A stretch of DNA of 64,000 bases from Robiginitalea biformata HTCC2501 (GCF_000024125.1 NC_013222.1:1714501-1778500), one strand, 5' to 3'. Positions 52,229-61,298 are shown, counted from the first letter of the stretch. Numbers and translations: made by a program. The notes: generated by a model not told the origin, from the letters alone.

Positions 52229-53491
52229 TTATTTCACCCTGCTATGCGCCTCGTTGGGGTCTGCCGTCTGCCTGGGCCGCTCGGCCAGCGCCGGGACATC
52301 CACCTGGTTGCGGATCAGGTCTTCAAAATTCTCCCTTTTGCGGATCAGGTGTGCCTTGCCGTCCATCCACAGCACTTCTGCAGGCCGGAAGCGGGAATTG
52401 TAGTTGCTGGCCATGGTGAAGCAATAGGCACCGGCATTCCGGAAACAGAGGATATCCCCTTCGGATATCTCGCGGATCCTGCGGTTGCTTGCAAAGGTGT
52501 CCGTTTCGCAAATGTAGCCCACCACGGAATAATAGCGCTCCTTGCCCCCGGGATTGGAGAGGTTTTCGATATGGTGGTTGGCCCCGTAGAGCATGGGTCG
52601 TATCAGGTGGTTGAAACCGGAGTCTACCCCCGCAAATACAGTCGATGTAGTCTGTTTGACCACGTTTACCCTGGCCAGGAAATACCCGGCCTCGCTCACG
52701 AGGAATTTGCCGGGTTCGAAAGCCAGGGTGAGTTCCCGCCCGTAGGCGTCGCAGAACTCCCGGAAGCGACCCCCGAGCTTTTCGCCCAATTCCTCCACAT
52801 TTGTCTCGATATCTCCTTCTTTGTAGGGGACTTTGAAACCGCTGCCGAAATCGATGAATTCCAGGTCCTTAAAATGCATGGCAGTATCGAACAGGATTTC
52901 GGAGGCGTACAGGAAGACGTCGATATCCAGGATATCGCTTCCCGTATGCATATGGATCCCGTTGATCTTCATTTTGGTGAGCTCCACTATACGAAGCAGG
53001 TGTGGGATCTGGTGGATGCTGATGCCGAATTTTGAATCGATGTGGCCCACCGATATCTTGGAATTGCCCCCGGCCATCACGTGCGGGTTAATCCGGATAC
53101 ACACCGGGATGTCCGGGTGTTTACTGCCAAATTGCTCCAGGATGGAAAGGTTGTCGATGTTGATCTGCACCCCCAGGCTGGCGGCTTCCTCGATTTCCTC
53201 CAGGGACACCCCGTTGGGGGTGTAAATGATGTCTTCCGGTCGGTAACCGGCCAGGAGCCCCAGTTGCACCTCCTGGATGGAGACGGTATCCAGGCCGCTC
53301 CCCAGGTTGTTCAGCAACCGGAGGATGGACAGGTTGGACAAAGCCTTGGCGGCGTAGTTCAGCTTGAGCTTGGGAACTACCCGGAATGCATGGGTAAGCC
53401 GTTTAAACTGCGACTGGATCTTCCCTGCGTCGTAAACGTACACAGGTGCACCAAAATCCTTTGCAATCCCCAGTAGATCCTTCCCTTTCAT
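52229..53491 (-). CDS. lysA: Diaminopimelate decarboxylase
   Basis: 420 aa, group IV PLP decarboxylase that makes L-lysine from meso-diaminopimelate. The PLP Lys is in KLNYAAKALSNL near residue 47. Other markers are the His and Gly-rich loop (FIDFGSGFKVPY, AFEPGKFLVSEAGYFLARV), the FAGVDSGFNHLIRPMLYGA block near 275 and the C-terminal CETDTFA and NAGAYCFTMASNYNSR segments, in which the Cys of the other subunit completes the site. The tail after LIRNQ is unusually long and polar (about 25 residues). A good promoter lies 18 bp upstream. Confidence 0.95.
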   Translation of the reverse strand: MKGKDLLGIAKDFGAPVYVYDAGKIQSQFKRLTHAFRVVPKLKLNYAAKALSNLSILRLLNNLGSGLDTVSIQEVQLGLLAGYRPEDIIYTPNGVSLEEIEEAASLGVQINIDNLSILEQFGSKHPDIPVCIRINPHVMAGGNSKISVGHIDSKFGISIHQIPHLLRIVELTKMKINGIHMHTGSDILDIDVFLYASEILFDTAMHFKDLEFIDFGSGFKVPYKEGDIETNVEELGEKLGGRFREFCDAYGRELTLAFEPGKFLVSEAGYFLARVNVVKQTTSTVFAGVDSGFNHLIRPMLYGANHHIENLSNPGGKERYYSVVGYICETDTFASNRRIREISEGDILCFRNAGAYCFTMASNYNSRFRPAEVLWMDGKAHLIRKRENFEDLIRNQVDVPALAERPRQTADPNEAHSRVK

Positions 53492-53508
53492 AATCGAATG
53501 AATTTGGG

Positions 53509-53540
53509 CAAAACTAATTCACTTATACCGTACCGTCAAA
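53509..53540 (-). promoter_or_regulatory. Promoter of lysA: TTTG-N20-TAGTTTTG
   Basis: On the minus strand -33 TTTG (53537-53540) and -7 TAGTTTTG (53509-53516) are 20 bases apart. Confidence 0.75.
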
Positions 53541-53654
53541 AAAATCAGACAGTGATTTTAAATTAAAACAAATTGTTATAAATGCAACAAATATAAAATA
53601 CCCGGGAAGTTGAATCTTCTGTTGCCGCTTTGTAGATTTAAGCAAAATCCCAAT

Positions 53655-54296
53655 ATGGTCTTACCGCTGTTTCCCTTACAATCCGTTTTCTTTCCCGGGG
53701 AGTCCGTCCCTCTCCATATTTTTGAGGAGCGCTACAAGCAGCTTATCAGAGACTGCCGGCAGGAGGCCCAGACCTTCGGGATACCCGTTTACATCGAGAA
53801 TACGATTGCCTATGGTACGGAGGTCCAGCTCAAGGACATCGTGAATACCTATGCAGACGGTTCGATGGACGTCGTCTGTGTGGCGCGGCAGGTGTTCCGG
53901 GTGGTGCGCTTCCAGCCGGTGCTGGAGGGTAAAAGCTACCCGGGGGGCGAAATCCGGTTCCTGGACGCGGTGAATGACGCCGTGCCCGTTCAGACCGAAG
54001 CGGTATACCAGGCGTGCCGGGAACTCTATGAATTGATGGACCTGCCCTTTGGCCCGGTAAAGCGGGAACTGTTCAACAGCTATACCCTGGCCCATAAAAT
54101 GGGTTTGTCCTTTGAACAGGAATACAGCCTGTTGCAGATTCCCGGCGAGGCCGCGCGCCTGGATTTTTTGCTGGACCACCTCAGGGAGACCATCCGGGTG
54201 CTCCAGCAGTTGAATGAAACGCGGGAACGCATCGAAATGAACGGGCATTTCCGCAATTTTGACCCGCTCGACTTCAAGGATATTGAGCCGGAGTGA
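53655..54296 (+). CDS. LON substrate-binding-domain protein
   Basis: 213 aa from the ATG at 53655 (MVLPLFPLQSVFFPGESVPLHIFEERYKQLI in parts). It is the N-terminal substrate-binding domain of Lon protease without the ATPase or protease. The first two thirds are beta-rich, with ENTIAYGTEVQLKDIV, and the C-terminal third is a helical hairpin (RLDFLLDHLRETIRVLQQL). Stand-alone LON domains are of unknown role. It lies 72 bp before sucC in the same direction. Confidence 0.92.
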   Translation: MVLPLFPLQSVFFPGESVPLHIFEERYKQLIRDCRQEAQTFGIPVYIENTIAYGTEVQLKDIVNTYADGSMDVVCVARQVFRVVRFQPVLEGKSYPGGEIRFLDAVNDAVPVQTEAVYQACRELYELMDLPFGPVKRELFNSYTLAHKMGLSFEQEYSLLQIPGEAARLDFLLDHLRETIRVLQQLNETRERIEMNGHFRNFDPLDFKDIEPE

Positions 54297-54336
54297 CCCG
54301 AAGGCATTTGCATTAGGGGAAGTCCATGCGGTTTGC

Positions 54337-54344
54337 TATTTTTG
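54337..54344 (+). promoter_or_regulatory. TATTTTTG -7 box for sucC
   Basis: It matches TAnnTTTG and lies 24 bp before the sucC ATG at 54369. It shows that the open frame upstream of that ATG is not translated. Confidence 0.6.
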
Positions 54345-54368
54345 CATGCAACTCCTTATAAAACCAAC

Positions 54369-55562
54369 ATGAATTTACACGAATACCAAGGAAAAGAGAT
54401 TCTGGCGAGTTTCGGCGTCCGCATCCAGCGCGGCATCGTGGCCCATAACAAGAAGGAAGCCGTGGATGCTGCCAAGCAGCTCACACAGGAAACCGGCACG
54501 AGCTGGCATGTCATCAAGGCTCAGGTCCACGCCGGGGGCCGTGGCAAGGGCGGCGGGGTGAAACTGGCCAAAAACCTGAAAGAGGTGGAATCCATCGCCG
54601 AGGAGATCATCGGGATGAATTTGGTAACCCCCCAGACATCTGCCGAAGGTAAAAAAGTGCACCAGGTACTGGTTGCGGAAGACGTCTACTACCCGGGAGA
54701 CAGCGACACGGAGGAATACTACATGTCCGTACTACTCAACCGGGCGGAATCGCGTGTGATGATCATGTATTCCCCCGAAGGCGGGATGGATATCGAGGAG
54801 GTAGCCGATAAGACCCCCCACCTGATCTTCACCGAAGAGATAGACCCGGCTACCGGCCTGCTGCCGTTCCAGGCCCGCAAAATCGCATTTAACCTGGGGC
54901 TTTCGGGTACGGCTTTCAAGGAAATGACACGATTTGTAAGCTCCCTCTACAAGGCGTATGAGCAAAGCGATGCGAGCTTGTTTGAAATCAACCCGGTACT
55001 GAAGACCTCGGATGATAAAATCCTGGCTGTGGATGCCAAGGTGTCCCTGGACGACAATGCGCTCTTCCGCCGCAAGCAGTATGCGGAAATGCGGGACCTG
55101 AGGGAAGAGAACCCCATCGAGGTGGAGGCGCGTGCCGTGGGCCTGAATTACGTGGACCTGGACGGGAATGTCGGTTGCATGGTGAACGGGGCCGGATTGG
55201 CCATGGCAACCATGGACCTGATCAAGATGGCCGGTGGCGAACCTGCTAATTTTCTGGACGTCGGAGGGACGGCCGATGCAAAACGCGTGGAGGAAGCCTT
55301 CCGGATCATCCTCAAGGACGCCAACGTCAAAGCCATCCTTATCAACATTTTCGGAGGGATCGTCCGCTGCGACCGGGTGGCCCAGGGTGTCGTGGATGCC
55401 TATAAGAATATGGGAGACGCCATAAAGGTGCCGATCATCGTGCGCCTGCAGGGCACCAACGCCGAACTCGCCAAGGAGATCCTGGATAATTCCGGGTTGG
55501 CGGTACACTCCGCAGTTCAGTTCCAGGAAGCCGCGGACAAGGTGAAGGAAGTGCTTGCCTGA
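54369..55562 (+). CDS. sucC: Succinate-CoA ligase beta subunit
   Basis: 397 aa from the ATG at 54369. ATP-grasp start [36 protein letters not shown] near residue 45, [26 protein letters not shown] in the second lobe, and the C-terminal CoA-ligase domain [16 protein letters not shown] and [16 protein letters not shown]. With SucD, which is not in the window, it makes succinyl-CoA in the TCA cycle. A strong terminator follows, so sucD is not in this operon. Confidence 0.97.
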   Translation: MNLHEYQGKEILASFGVRIQRGIVAHNKKEAVDAAKQLTQETGTSWHVIKAQVHAGGRGKGGGVKLAKNLKEVESIAEEIIGMNLVTPQTSAEGKKVHQVLVAEDVYYPGDSDTEEYYMSVLLNRAESRVMIMYSPEGGMDIEEVADKTPHLIFTEEIDPATGLLPFQARKIAFNLGLSGTAFKEMTRFVSSLYKAYEQSDASLFEINPVLKTSDDKILAVDAKVSLDDNALFRRKQYAEMRDLREENPIEVEARAVGLNYVDLDGNVGCMVNGAGLAMATMDLIKMAGGEPANFLDVGGTADAKRVEEAFRIILKDANVKAILINIFGGIVRCDRVAQGVVDAYKNMGDAIKVPIIVRLQGTNAELAKEILDNSGLAVHSAVQFQEAADKVKEVLA

Positions 55563-55586
55563 AATTCTTTCAGGAAACAAACCGGA

Positions 55587-55621
55587 GGGGTCATGTTACG
55601 AGAACATGACCCCTTTTTTTT
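55587..55621 (+). terminator. Strong terminator of sucC
   Basis: A perfect 11-bp stem (55587-55597 with 55603-55613, loop of 5) is followed by eight T residues. Confidence 0.97.
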
Positions 55622-55926
55622 GTTATTGATACGGAAGGCGTCCGGGTATTAAGCCTGGGTGAAATTTCACCTGCCTCCTTGCCGGTCTCGCAGATCGGGC
55701 AGACATTTGCCATGTCTTCGTATCCGATAACCGTCTGCTGAACAGACGCTCAGGATTCCGGAGGTATTTTTTGAAGTCTTTTTGGAAATAACCGCCAGGA
55801 AGTATGGAATTATCAGAAAATCGATTAAAAAAATGTTAAAAGCGTAAATAATTGTAACGATTGCCTGCAGCACTCGTCTTTTTAATCAAAGAACTTCATT
55901 CATCAATCATCAAAACAAACAACGTC
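55622..55926. other. Gene-free stretch with three consecutive hairpins
   Basis: No credible protein gene is present in this 305-bp stretch. At 55658-55671 there is a 14-base palindrome, GGTGAAATTTCACC, then a 6-bp hairpin AGACAT/ATGTCT (55701-55717) and another CGTCTG/CAGACG (55732-55748). From about 55790 the sequence becomes AT-rich and is the likely promoter region of the following gene. The hairpins could belong to a structured RNA; there is no clear promoter or terminator for it. Confidence 0.35.
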
Positions 55927-56271
55927 ATGAGAAAATTTAGTGTTTTATCCGTAGCAGCTGCCCTTTTGTTTTCCGCCAATGCCCTGGCAACAGAGGGTAC
56001 CACCGAACCGATTGCTCCCGAAACCAAGGTGTGCGCCAAGATCGGGGACATTTTAAAAGACAACAACATTGTTCTGGAAGACAATCAGGAGTTGAGTGCC
56101 TGGGTGCGTTTTACCGTCAACAACGACAATGAGATTGTCGTCCTCTCCGTACGCACGGACAACGAACGGCTGGAGCGCTATGTAAAGGCCAAGCTGAACT
56201 ACCACAACATTGCGGGTACAGGGCTTCAAAGCGGCGGGACCTATGAGGTGCCGATCCGGTTTACCAGCTAA
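55927..56271 (+). CDS. Small secreted protein with TonB-C-like pattern
   Basis: 114 aa. A signal peptide ends near ANALA-TEG. The mature part (85-90 residues) has the helix-strand order LSAWVRFTVNNDNEIVVLSVRTDNERLERYVKAKLN, read in parts, and ends VPIRFTS. This resembles the C-terminal domain of TonB and related small Bacteroidota proteins. No membrane anchor is present. Function unknown. The start is the ATG at 55927, which gives a proper signal peptide. Confidence 0.75.
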   Translation: MRKFSVLSVAAALLFSANALATEGTTEPIAPETKVCAKIGDILKDNNIVLEDNQELSAWVRFTVNNDNEIVVLSVRTDNERLERYVKAKLNYHNIAGTGLQSGGTYEVPIRFTS

Positions 56272-56290
56272 GGGACAGCCTATTTAGGAT

Positions 56291-56345
56291 AATCCCGCAG
56301 GACCTTTTCGGTGGCATCCGGTCATTGGGTTTTGCGGGATTTTTT
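56291..56345 (+). terminator. Terminator after the small secreted protein gene
   Basis: A 9-bp stem (56291-56299 with 56333-56341) with a long loop runs into a T-run. Confidence 0.65.
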
Positions 56346-56463
56346 ATGTGATTATACCATGCGGCGATGCCTTTTCGGAGGGTTGGGATCCACGGGTTCC
56401 GGATATACGAAATCCCGGAATTTCGAGTTATCTAAGTAACGATCACCCAACCCGGTCCCGCCT

Positions 56464-56865
56464 ATGAGCACCTACGAGGAGAAACTCAGCATACTTTCGG
56501 AAATGATTTCCTTTGCTCGGGCCGATACCGCTATCAAGGATTCGGAATATTCCTTTCTTTTGGGGGTGTCCGAGCAACTGGGGGTGCACCGGGAGGACTT
56601 CGATTCGCTCTTTGAGAGCCAGGTCGAAAAGATCATGCCCAAAACCCAGGCAGACCGCATCCTGCAATTCCACCGGCTCGTCCTGCTGATGAATGTAGAC
56701 AAGGACCGCCACCCGGAGGAGATACGCCGATTACACGATATCGGATTGGGTATGGGCCTGCGGCCTTCCGCTATCGAGCAGGTGCTGACTATCATGCACC
56801 GCTACCCGGATAAGATCGTCCCCCCGGACGTTTTGATCAATATCTTCAAGGCCCACTACAATTAA
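56464..56865 (+). CDS. TerB-like protein
   Basis: 133 aa, all-helical, no signal peptide. The helices ILSEMISFARADTAIKDSEYSFLLGVSEQLGV and LVLLMNVDKDRHPEEIRRLHDIGLGMGL (in parts) match the acidic-residue pattern of TerB tellurite-resistance-type domains, which probably bind metal. Relatives in Flavobacteria have been labelled as excinuclease subunit B, for which there is no basis in this sequence. The last codons (TAC AAT TAA) are the first unit of a degenerate repeat. Confidence 0.8.
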   Translation: MSTYEEKLSILSEMISFARADTAIKDSEYSFLLGVSEQLGVHREDFDSLFESQVEKIMPKTQADRILQFHRLVLLMNVDKDRHPEEIRRLHDIGLGMGLRPSAIEQVLTIMHRYPDKIVPPDVLINIFKAHYN

Positions 56866-56930
56866 ACCGGCTACAATTCAGTCCACTGCAATTAACGCCC
56901 ACTTCATTTAAGGCCTGCGGCAATTCAAGG
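56856..56930 (+). repeat. Five degenerate 15-16 bp tandem units spanning the TerB-like stop codon
   Basis: Units begin at 56856, 56871, 56886, 56902 and 56918, each with a core close to CTACAATTAA. In the first unit TACAATTAA is the last two codons and stop. Copies 3 and 4 keep TAA; copies 2 and 5 have TCA. Confidence 0.8.
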
Positions 56931-57117
56931 AAGGTAGCTGTTTGTCCCTGAGGGGGCGTGCCGTTCACACCCCGACAAACCTGCGGAGCCGCCACCGACA
57001 CCTGCCAATAAGGCAGGGATAACTCCAACATATATGTCATAAAGACAGCATTTCCCAATCGGTATGTAGTTTGCTCTCTATAGGGTGAAATTTTAAAACA
57101 ACAAAAAATTACATATC
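56931..57117. other. Spacer upstream of the Hsp20 gene
   Basis: No gene. A 6-bp hairpin, CCTGCC/GGCAGG, lies near 57001-57017 and an AT-rich segment follows from about 57080. TAGTTTG near 57067 resembles a -7 box but lacks one base of TAnnTTTG. Confidence 0.35.
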
Positions 57118-57546
57118 ATGACACTAGTACGTAAACACACCGGATTGTTTCCAAGCTTCTGGAACGACGTGATGATGCCCGACTGGTTCGGCGGGGTAGA
57201 TCGCTACAACCAAAACCTGCCTGCGGTGAATATCCGCGAGGGGGAGACCGACTTTACCCTGGAGCTGGCCATCCCGGGTCAGAAGAAAGAAGACTTCAAC
57301 ATTGAGGTCGACGACAACGTGCTGACCATTTCCATGGAGCACAAAGAGGAGAAACAGGAAGACGAAAAGGGATATACCCGCAGGGAATTCTGGTATTCGA
57401 ATTTCAAACGGGCCTTTACCCTGCCGGAATCCGTAAACGAGGAGGCCATCGAAGCCAACTACGAAGACGGTATCCTGCGTTTTACACTCCCTAAGAAAGA
57501 AGAAGCCTTGCCGAAGCCAAAGCGGCTTATTGAAATTGGCAAGTAA
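57118..57546 (+). CDS. Hsp20/alpha-crystallin small heat-shock protein
   Basis: 142 aa. The alpha-crystallin domain spans about residues 38-130: NIREGETDFTLELAIPGQKKEDFNIEVDDNVLTIS (in parts), REFWYSNFKRAFTLPESV near 90 and the terminal EANYEDGILRFTLPKKEE, which is typical. The IxI-type tail is weakly represented by RLIEIGK. It holds unfolding proteins in large oligomers. A terminator follows about 70 bp downstream. Confidence 0.95.
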   Translation: MTLVRKHTGLFPSFWNDVMMPDWFGGVDRYNQNLPAVNIREGETDFTLELAIPGQKKEDFNIEVDDNVLTISMEHKEEKQEDEKGYTRREFWYSNFKRAFTLPESVNEEAIEANYEDGILRFTLPKKEEALPKPKRLIEIGK

Positions 57547-57615
57547 ACGAATTATGGCTGGCCCACCTAACGGGCCTCATAATGGTTGGTTTGTTTAGTT
57601 GGTTAGTTAGGGAAG

Positions 57616-57641
57616 CGCCCCGGTTTCGGGGCGTTTTTTTT
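57616..57641 (+). terminator. Terminator of the Hsp20 gene
   Basis: A 7-bp stem CGCCCCG/CGGGGCG (57616-57622 with 57627-57633) runs into eight T residues. Confidence 0.95.
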
Positions 57642-57706
57642 GTGGAAATCCCGGCCGGCAGGGTATGTGGCACATCACCCGGAATTCAAAGTGGGCCAAT
57701 AAATGT

Positions 57707-57796
57707 TCTTTCTCCCGCAATCGGGCTTTCTCCTCCAATCAGGCTTTCTCCTCCAATCAGGCTTTCTCCTGCAATCAGGCTTTCTCCTGCAGCACT
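57707..57796 (-). repeat. Five 18-bp tandem units spanning the uvrB stop codon
   Basis: On the minus strand the final six codons of uvrB (CTGCAGGAGAAAGCCTGA) are followed by four more copies of the same 18-bp unit with one to four changes each. Units lie at 57779-57796 (coding), 57761-57778, 57743-57760, 57725-57742 and 57707-57724. The second and third keep the TGA, the later ones change it to CGA or lose it. Confidence 0.97.
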
Positions 57797-59763
57797 TTTA
57801 TTTCGTCCCGCAATTTGGCCGCCTGCATAAAGTCCAGGTCCTTGGCGGCCCGTTCCATGTCCTTGCGTTTTTTGCGTATCAGTTCCTCTTTTTGCTCCTT
57901 GGTCAGGTAGGCGGGGTCCGGTTCCCTTGCATCGCGTTCCTTTTTCTCGAAGTGGAAGGTGGAGACCGAGTTTCTGGCCAGCACGCTGTCCAGGTTTTTC
58001 TTCAGGGCCCTGGGGGTGATTCCGTGTTCCTTGTTGTAATCGAGTTGTTTCTGCCGGCGGTAATTCGTTTCGTCTATGGTCTTTTGCATGCTGTCCGTCA
58101 CGGTATCCGCATACATAATGGCCTTGCCCTGCAGGTGGCGGGCTGCCCGGCCCACCGTCTGGGTCAGCGAACGGTTGCTCCTGAGGAACCCTTCTTTGTC
58201 CGCATCGATGATGGCCACCAGGGATACCTCGGGCAGGTCGAGCCCCTCCCGCAGTAAATTGACCCCCACCAGCACATCGAAAATCCCCTTGCGGAGGTCC
58301 TGCATGATTTCCACCCGCTCCAGGGTATCCACGTCGCTGTGGATGTACCGGCAGCGAACGTCAATACGGGTCAGGTATTTGGTCAGTTCCTCGGCCATCC
58401 GTTTGGTGAGCGTGGTGACCAGGGTGCGCTCGTCCCGCTGTACCCGCAATTGGATTTCCTCCACCAGGTCGTCGATCTGGTTTTCGCTTGGCCGAACCTC
58501 AATAACCGGGTCGAGCAAGCCGGTAGGGCGGATAACCTGTTCCACATACACCCCGCCGCTCTGCTGCATCTCGTAGTCGGCCGGTGTGGCGCTGACGTAG
58601 ATTACCTGATTTTGAAGCGCTTCAAATTCCTCGAATTTCAGCGGACGGTTGTCCATGGCGGCAGGCAGGCGGAACCCGTAGTTCACCAGGTTCTCCTTCC
58701 GCGACCGGTCGCCTCCGTACATGGCGTGTACCTGGGGGATGGTCACATGGCTTTCGTCCACCACCATCAGGTAGTCGTCCGGGAAGTAATCCAGCAGGCA
58801 GAACGGCCGGGTACCTGGCTCGCGCCCGTCCAGGTAGCGGGAATAATTTTCAATACCCGAGCAGTACCCCAACTCCCGGATCATCTCCAGGTCAAAGTTT
58901 GTCCGTTCCTCCAGGCGTTTTGCCTCCAGGGGCTTGCCGATTTCCTTAAAATAGGCAACCTGGGCAGTCAGGTCGTCCTGGATTTTGTGGATGGCTTCCT
59001 GGAGGACATCCGGGGAAGTCACAAACATATTGGCCGGGTAGATATTCAGGGTTTCATATTCTTCGATCACCTTGTTATTATAAGGATCAAAGGCTTCGAT
59101 GGCCTCGATTTCATCCCCGAAGAAATGGATGCGGAAAGCGTGGTCCGCATAGCCGGGGAAGACATCCAGGACATCGCCCCGAACCCGGAAGTTCCCATTG
59201 CGGAAATCCGCTGTCGTCCGGGAATACAGGCTCTGGACCAGCTGGTGCATCAACCGGGTGCGGGCCAGTACCTGGTCCCGTTCAAGATGGATTACGTTCT
59301 TCTGGAACTCAATCGGGTTCCCGATACCGTACAGGCAGGAAACCGAGGCAACCACCAGCACGTCCCGCCGCCCGGAGAGGAGGGAGGAGGTGGTACTCAG
59401 CCGGAGTTTCTCGATATCCTCGTTGATGGATAGGTCCTTCTCGATGTACAGGCCGCTTGTGGGGATGTAGGCCTCGGGTTGGTAATAGTCGTAGTAGGAC
59501 ACAAAATACTCCACGGCATTTTCCGGGAAAAACATCTTGAACTCGGAATACAACTGGGCCGCGAGGGTCTTGTTATGCGCCAGCACAAGGGTAGGTCGTT
59601 GTACCTGTTCCACGACGTTGGCAACGGTAAATGTTTTGCCGGACCCGGTAACCCCCAGCAGGGTCTGGTATCGATCCCCCTCGCGAATCCCCCCGCTGAG
59701 CTGGGCGATGGCGGCCGGCTGGTCCCCTGTCGGCTGGAATTCCGAAACTACCTTGAATTTCAT
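57775..59763 (-). CDS. uvrB: Excinuclease ABC subunit B
   Basis: 662 aa, full length. Walker A GVTGSGKTFTVANVV near residue 38, the beta hairpin YYDYYQPEAYIPTSGLYIEKD near 93 (in parts) that probes DNA, helicase motifs VDESHVTIPQ, VSATPADYE and GVNLLREGLDLPEVSLVAI near 500, QTVGRAARH near 540, and the C-terminal UVR domain ending KDLDFMQAAKLRDEIKVLQEKA that binds UvrC. It is the damage-verifying helicase of nucleotide excision repair. Its last codons form the first unit of an 18-bp array. Confidence 0.98.
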   Translation of the reverse strand: MKFKVVSEFQPTGDQPAAIAQLSGGIREGDRYQTLLGVTGSGKTFTVANVVEQVQRPTLVLAHNKTLAAQLYSEFKMFFPENAVEYFVSYYDYYQPEAYIPTSGLYIEKDLSINEDIEKLRLSTTSSLLSGRRDVLVVASVSCLYGIGNPIEFQKNVIHLERDQVLARTRLMHQLVQSLYSRTTADFRNGNFRVRGDVLDVFPGYADHAFRIHFFGDEIEAIEAFDPYNNKVIEEYETLNIYPANMFVTSPDVLQEAIHKIQDDLTAQVAYFKEIGKPLEAKRLEERTNFDLEMIRELGYCSGIENYSRYLDGREPGTRPFCLLDYFPDDYLMVVDESHVTIPQVHAMYGGDRSRKENLVNYGFRLPAAMDNRPLKFEEFEALQNQVIYVSATPADYEMQQSGGVYVEQVIRPTGLLDPVIEVRPSENQIDDLVEEIQLRVQRDERTLVTTLTKRMAEELTKYLTRIDVRCRYIHSDVDTLERVEIMQDLRKGIFDVLVGVNLLREGLDLPEVSLVAIIDADKEGFLRSNRSLTQTVGRAARHLQGKAIMYADTVTDSMQKTIDETNYRRQKQLDYNKEHGITPRALKKNLDSVLARNSVSTFHFEKKERDAREPDPAYLTKEQKEELIRKKRKDMERAAKDLDFMQAAKLRDEIKVLQEKA

Positions 59764-59867
59764 GCCTTAAAAATACAAAAGCCCCGGGAGGCTTCCTCGC
59801 CCGGAAGCAGAATCTTGCCGCGGGGTGCGGATCTTTCGGGCAGGGATGGAAATTGCGGTGGGCATCC

Positions 59868-61292
59868 CTATCGTTTCAGGGCAAAATAGCCCCGGATCAC
59901 CTCCTGCCGGAGCGAAACGGCTACAAACCAGTACACGGAGGCGGGCACGGGTTTGCCGTTGACATTGCCATCCCAACCCCGGGATTCCGGGTCGAGTTCG
60001 ATCAGGAAATTCCCATATCGATCGAATATCCGGATAGTTTCCACATAGGCGTCCGAGAGGTCCTGCGGCGGGTCAAACCGCCAGAGGTCGTTGGCCCCGT
60101 CGTTGTTCGGGGTGAAAAAGGGCGGAAAATCGGCAGCGCTCAGGCTCCGGGCAACCTCCTGCTGCACCTGCCCGCACCCAAAGGCATCCCGAACATAGAC
60201 GGTATATCCCTGCAGGGGCAGCCCGCTGAAGATCGGGGACGACTGGAACCCCGACACGGGATCCAGGGAATATTCATACGCCCCGTTTTGTTCCAGGAAA
60301 ACCTGGATGCGCAACCCGTCCACTTCCCGGGATACCTGCGTGCGCCGGATCATCGGGGGAGGGGTGGTCACCACGGAAAATTCCACGAGCGTATTGCAGA
60401 TAGCAAACTCGTTGATAGAGCCTACTTCGTTGTACGCCTCCAGGAAATAGTTGCCCGTAACGTCCAGGCGGACTTCTCTGCCGCTCGCAACGAGTTGCTG
60501 CGACCCGTCGGCAGCCACCCGGAACCAGTTATACCCGTCCGCCCCTGCCGGAGCCGATACCTCCGCATAACCCAGTTCCGGACACAGGCCAACAGCCCCC
60601 GGAAAGCCGGGAATTTCCGGTCGCTGGGGGCCGCAATCCACCGTGGAAGCCCCGGTCCGGAAGCGCTCCGCCGGACACCCCCCCGGCGCAGGCCCCAGCC
60701 GGTTGTACGGCGTGATCTGTACAAATATATCCGTCTCGGGGGGGAAATTCCCCGGGGGGTTGAAATCGAGGATGTTCCCCATGTCCCGTTCGGCCACCAG
60801 CGTGTCACCCTGGGAAGTCAGTACGGTCAGCAGATACCCCGTGGCCCGTGGTGCGTAGTCCCAGATTAATTCTTCCCCCAGGGCGACTTCTTCGGCGTTG
60901 TTGCGGGGAGCCAGCAGGCGCGTACAGTCCGGGGGCCGGTCAAAAGGGGCCGTCCGGAACCGGTATCCCGGACAGGAAATTTCCGTCCCGTCCGCCAGGA
61001 TCAGGATAAAGCTGATATAGATCCAGGTGTCTTCCGGCAACCCGGTTTCGGGCTTATACCCGCTGATGGGCGAGGAGGTGCGGTTGGTCAGGATGTCCAC
61101 CCCGCCCGGGGTCGTGCCGATGGAGACGATAAAACCTGAAAAACTTCCCGGGTCCGTCCAGGAGATGGCCGCATCTACCGGGACGTCCTCCTCCCCGTTG
61201 GCCGGGGATATAAGTTGGGGGCACGTCTGACCGGGGGCCAGCTGGCCAAACAGGAGCGCGAAGAGCAGGAAATATAGGCTTCTGGTTTCCAT
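59868..61292 (-). CDS. Secreted protein with type IX (type B) sorting domain
   Basis: 474 aa with a signal peptide (FLLFALLFGQLAPG). Two fibronectin-III-like modules of about 100 residues begin CPQLISPANGEEDVPVDAAISW and CTRLLAPRNNAEEVALGEELIW, in parts. A domain with Ig-like character follows. The last 85 residues are the gliding-motility-associated type B sorting domain: FPPFFTPNNDGANDLWRF, IRIFDRYGNFLIELDP, GWDGNVNGKPVPASVYWF and the terminal GYFALKR. It should be exported by the type IX system and held on the surface. The paralogue lies 6 bp upstream. Confidence 0.93.
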   Translation of the reverse strand: METRSLYFLLFALLFGQLAPGQTCPQLISPANGEEDVPVDAAISWTDPGSFSGFIVSIGTTPGGVDILTNRTSSPISGYKPETGLPEDTWIYISFILILADGTEISCPGYRFRTAPFDRPPDCTRLLAPRNNAEEVALGEELIWDYAPRATGYLLTVLTSQGDTLVAERDMGNILDFNPPGNFPPETDIFVQITPYNRLGPAPGGCPAERFRTGASTVDCGPQRPEIPGFPGAVGLCPELGYAEVSAPAGADGYNWFRVAADGSQQLVASGREVRLDVTGNYFLEAYNEVGSINEFAICNTLVEFSVVTTPPPMIRRTQVSREVDGLRIQVFLEQNGAYEYSLDPVSGFQSSPIFSGLPLQGYTVYVRDAFGCGQVQQEVARSLSAADFPPFFTPNNDGANDLWRFDPPQDLSDAYVETIRIFDRYGNFLIELDPESRGWDGNVNGKPVPASVYWFVAVSLRQEVIRGYFALKR

Positions 61293-61298
61293 CCTGTT

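Noticed and set aside
55667..55873. 68-codon minus-strand frame in the gene-free stretch
   Set aside because: It has no ribosome-binding context, odd composition (hydrophobic half, then Arg-rich half) and overlaps the hairpins; not supported as a gene.
56464..56865. Annotation as excinuclease subunit B
   Set aside because: The protein is a 133-residue helical TerB-like domain without any UvrB motif; the real uvrB is at 57775-59763.
57060..57075. TAGTTTG as -7 box of the Hsp20 gene
   Set aside because: One base short of TAnnTTTG; cannot be called a promoter on sequence alone.
57707..57796. CRISPR-like array near uvrB
   Set aside because: Units are head to tail without spacers and derive from the uvrB coding end; no cas genes are near.
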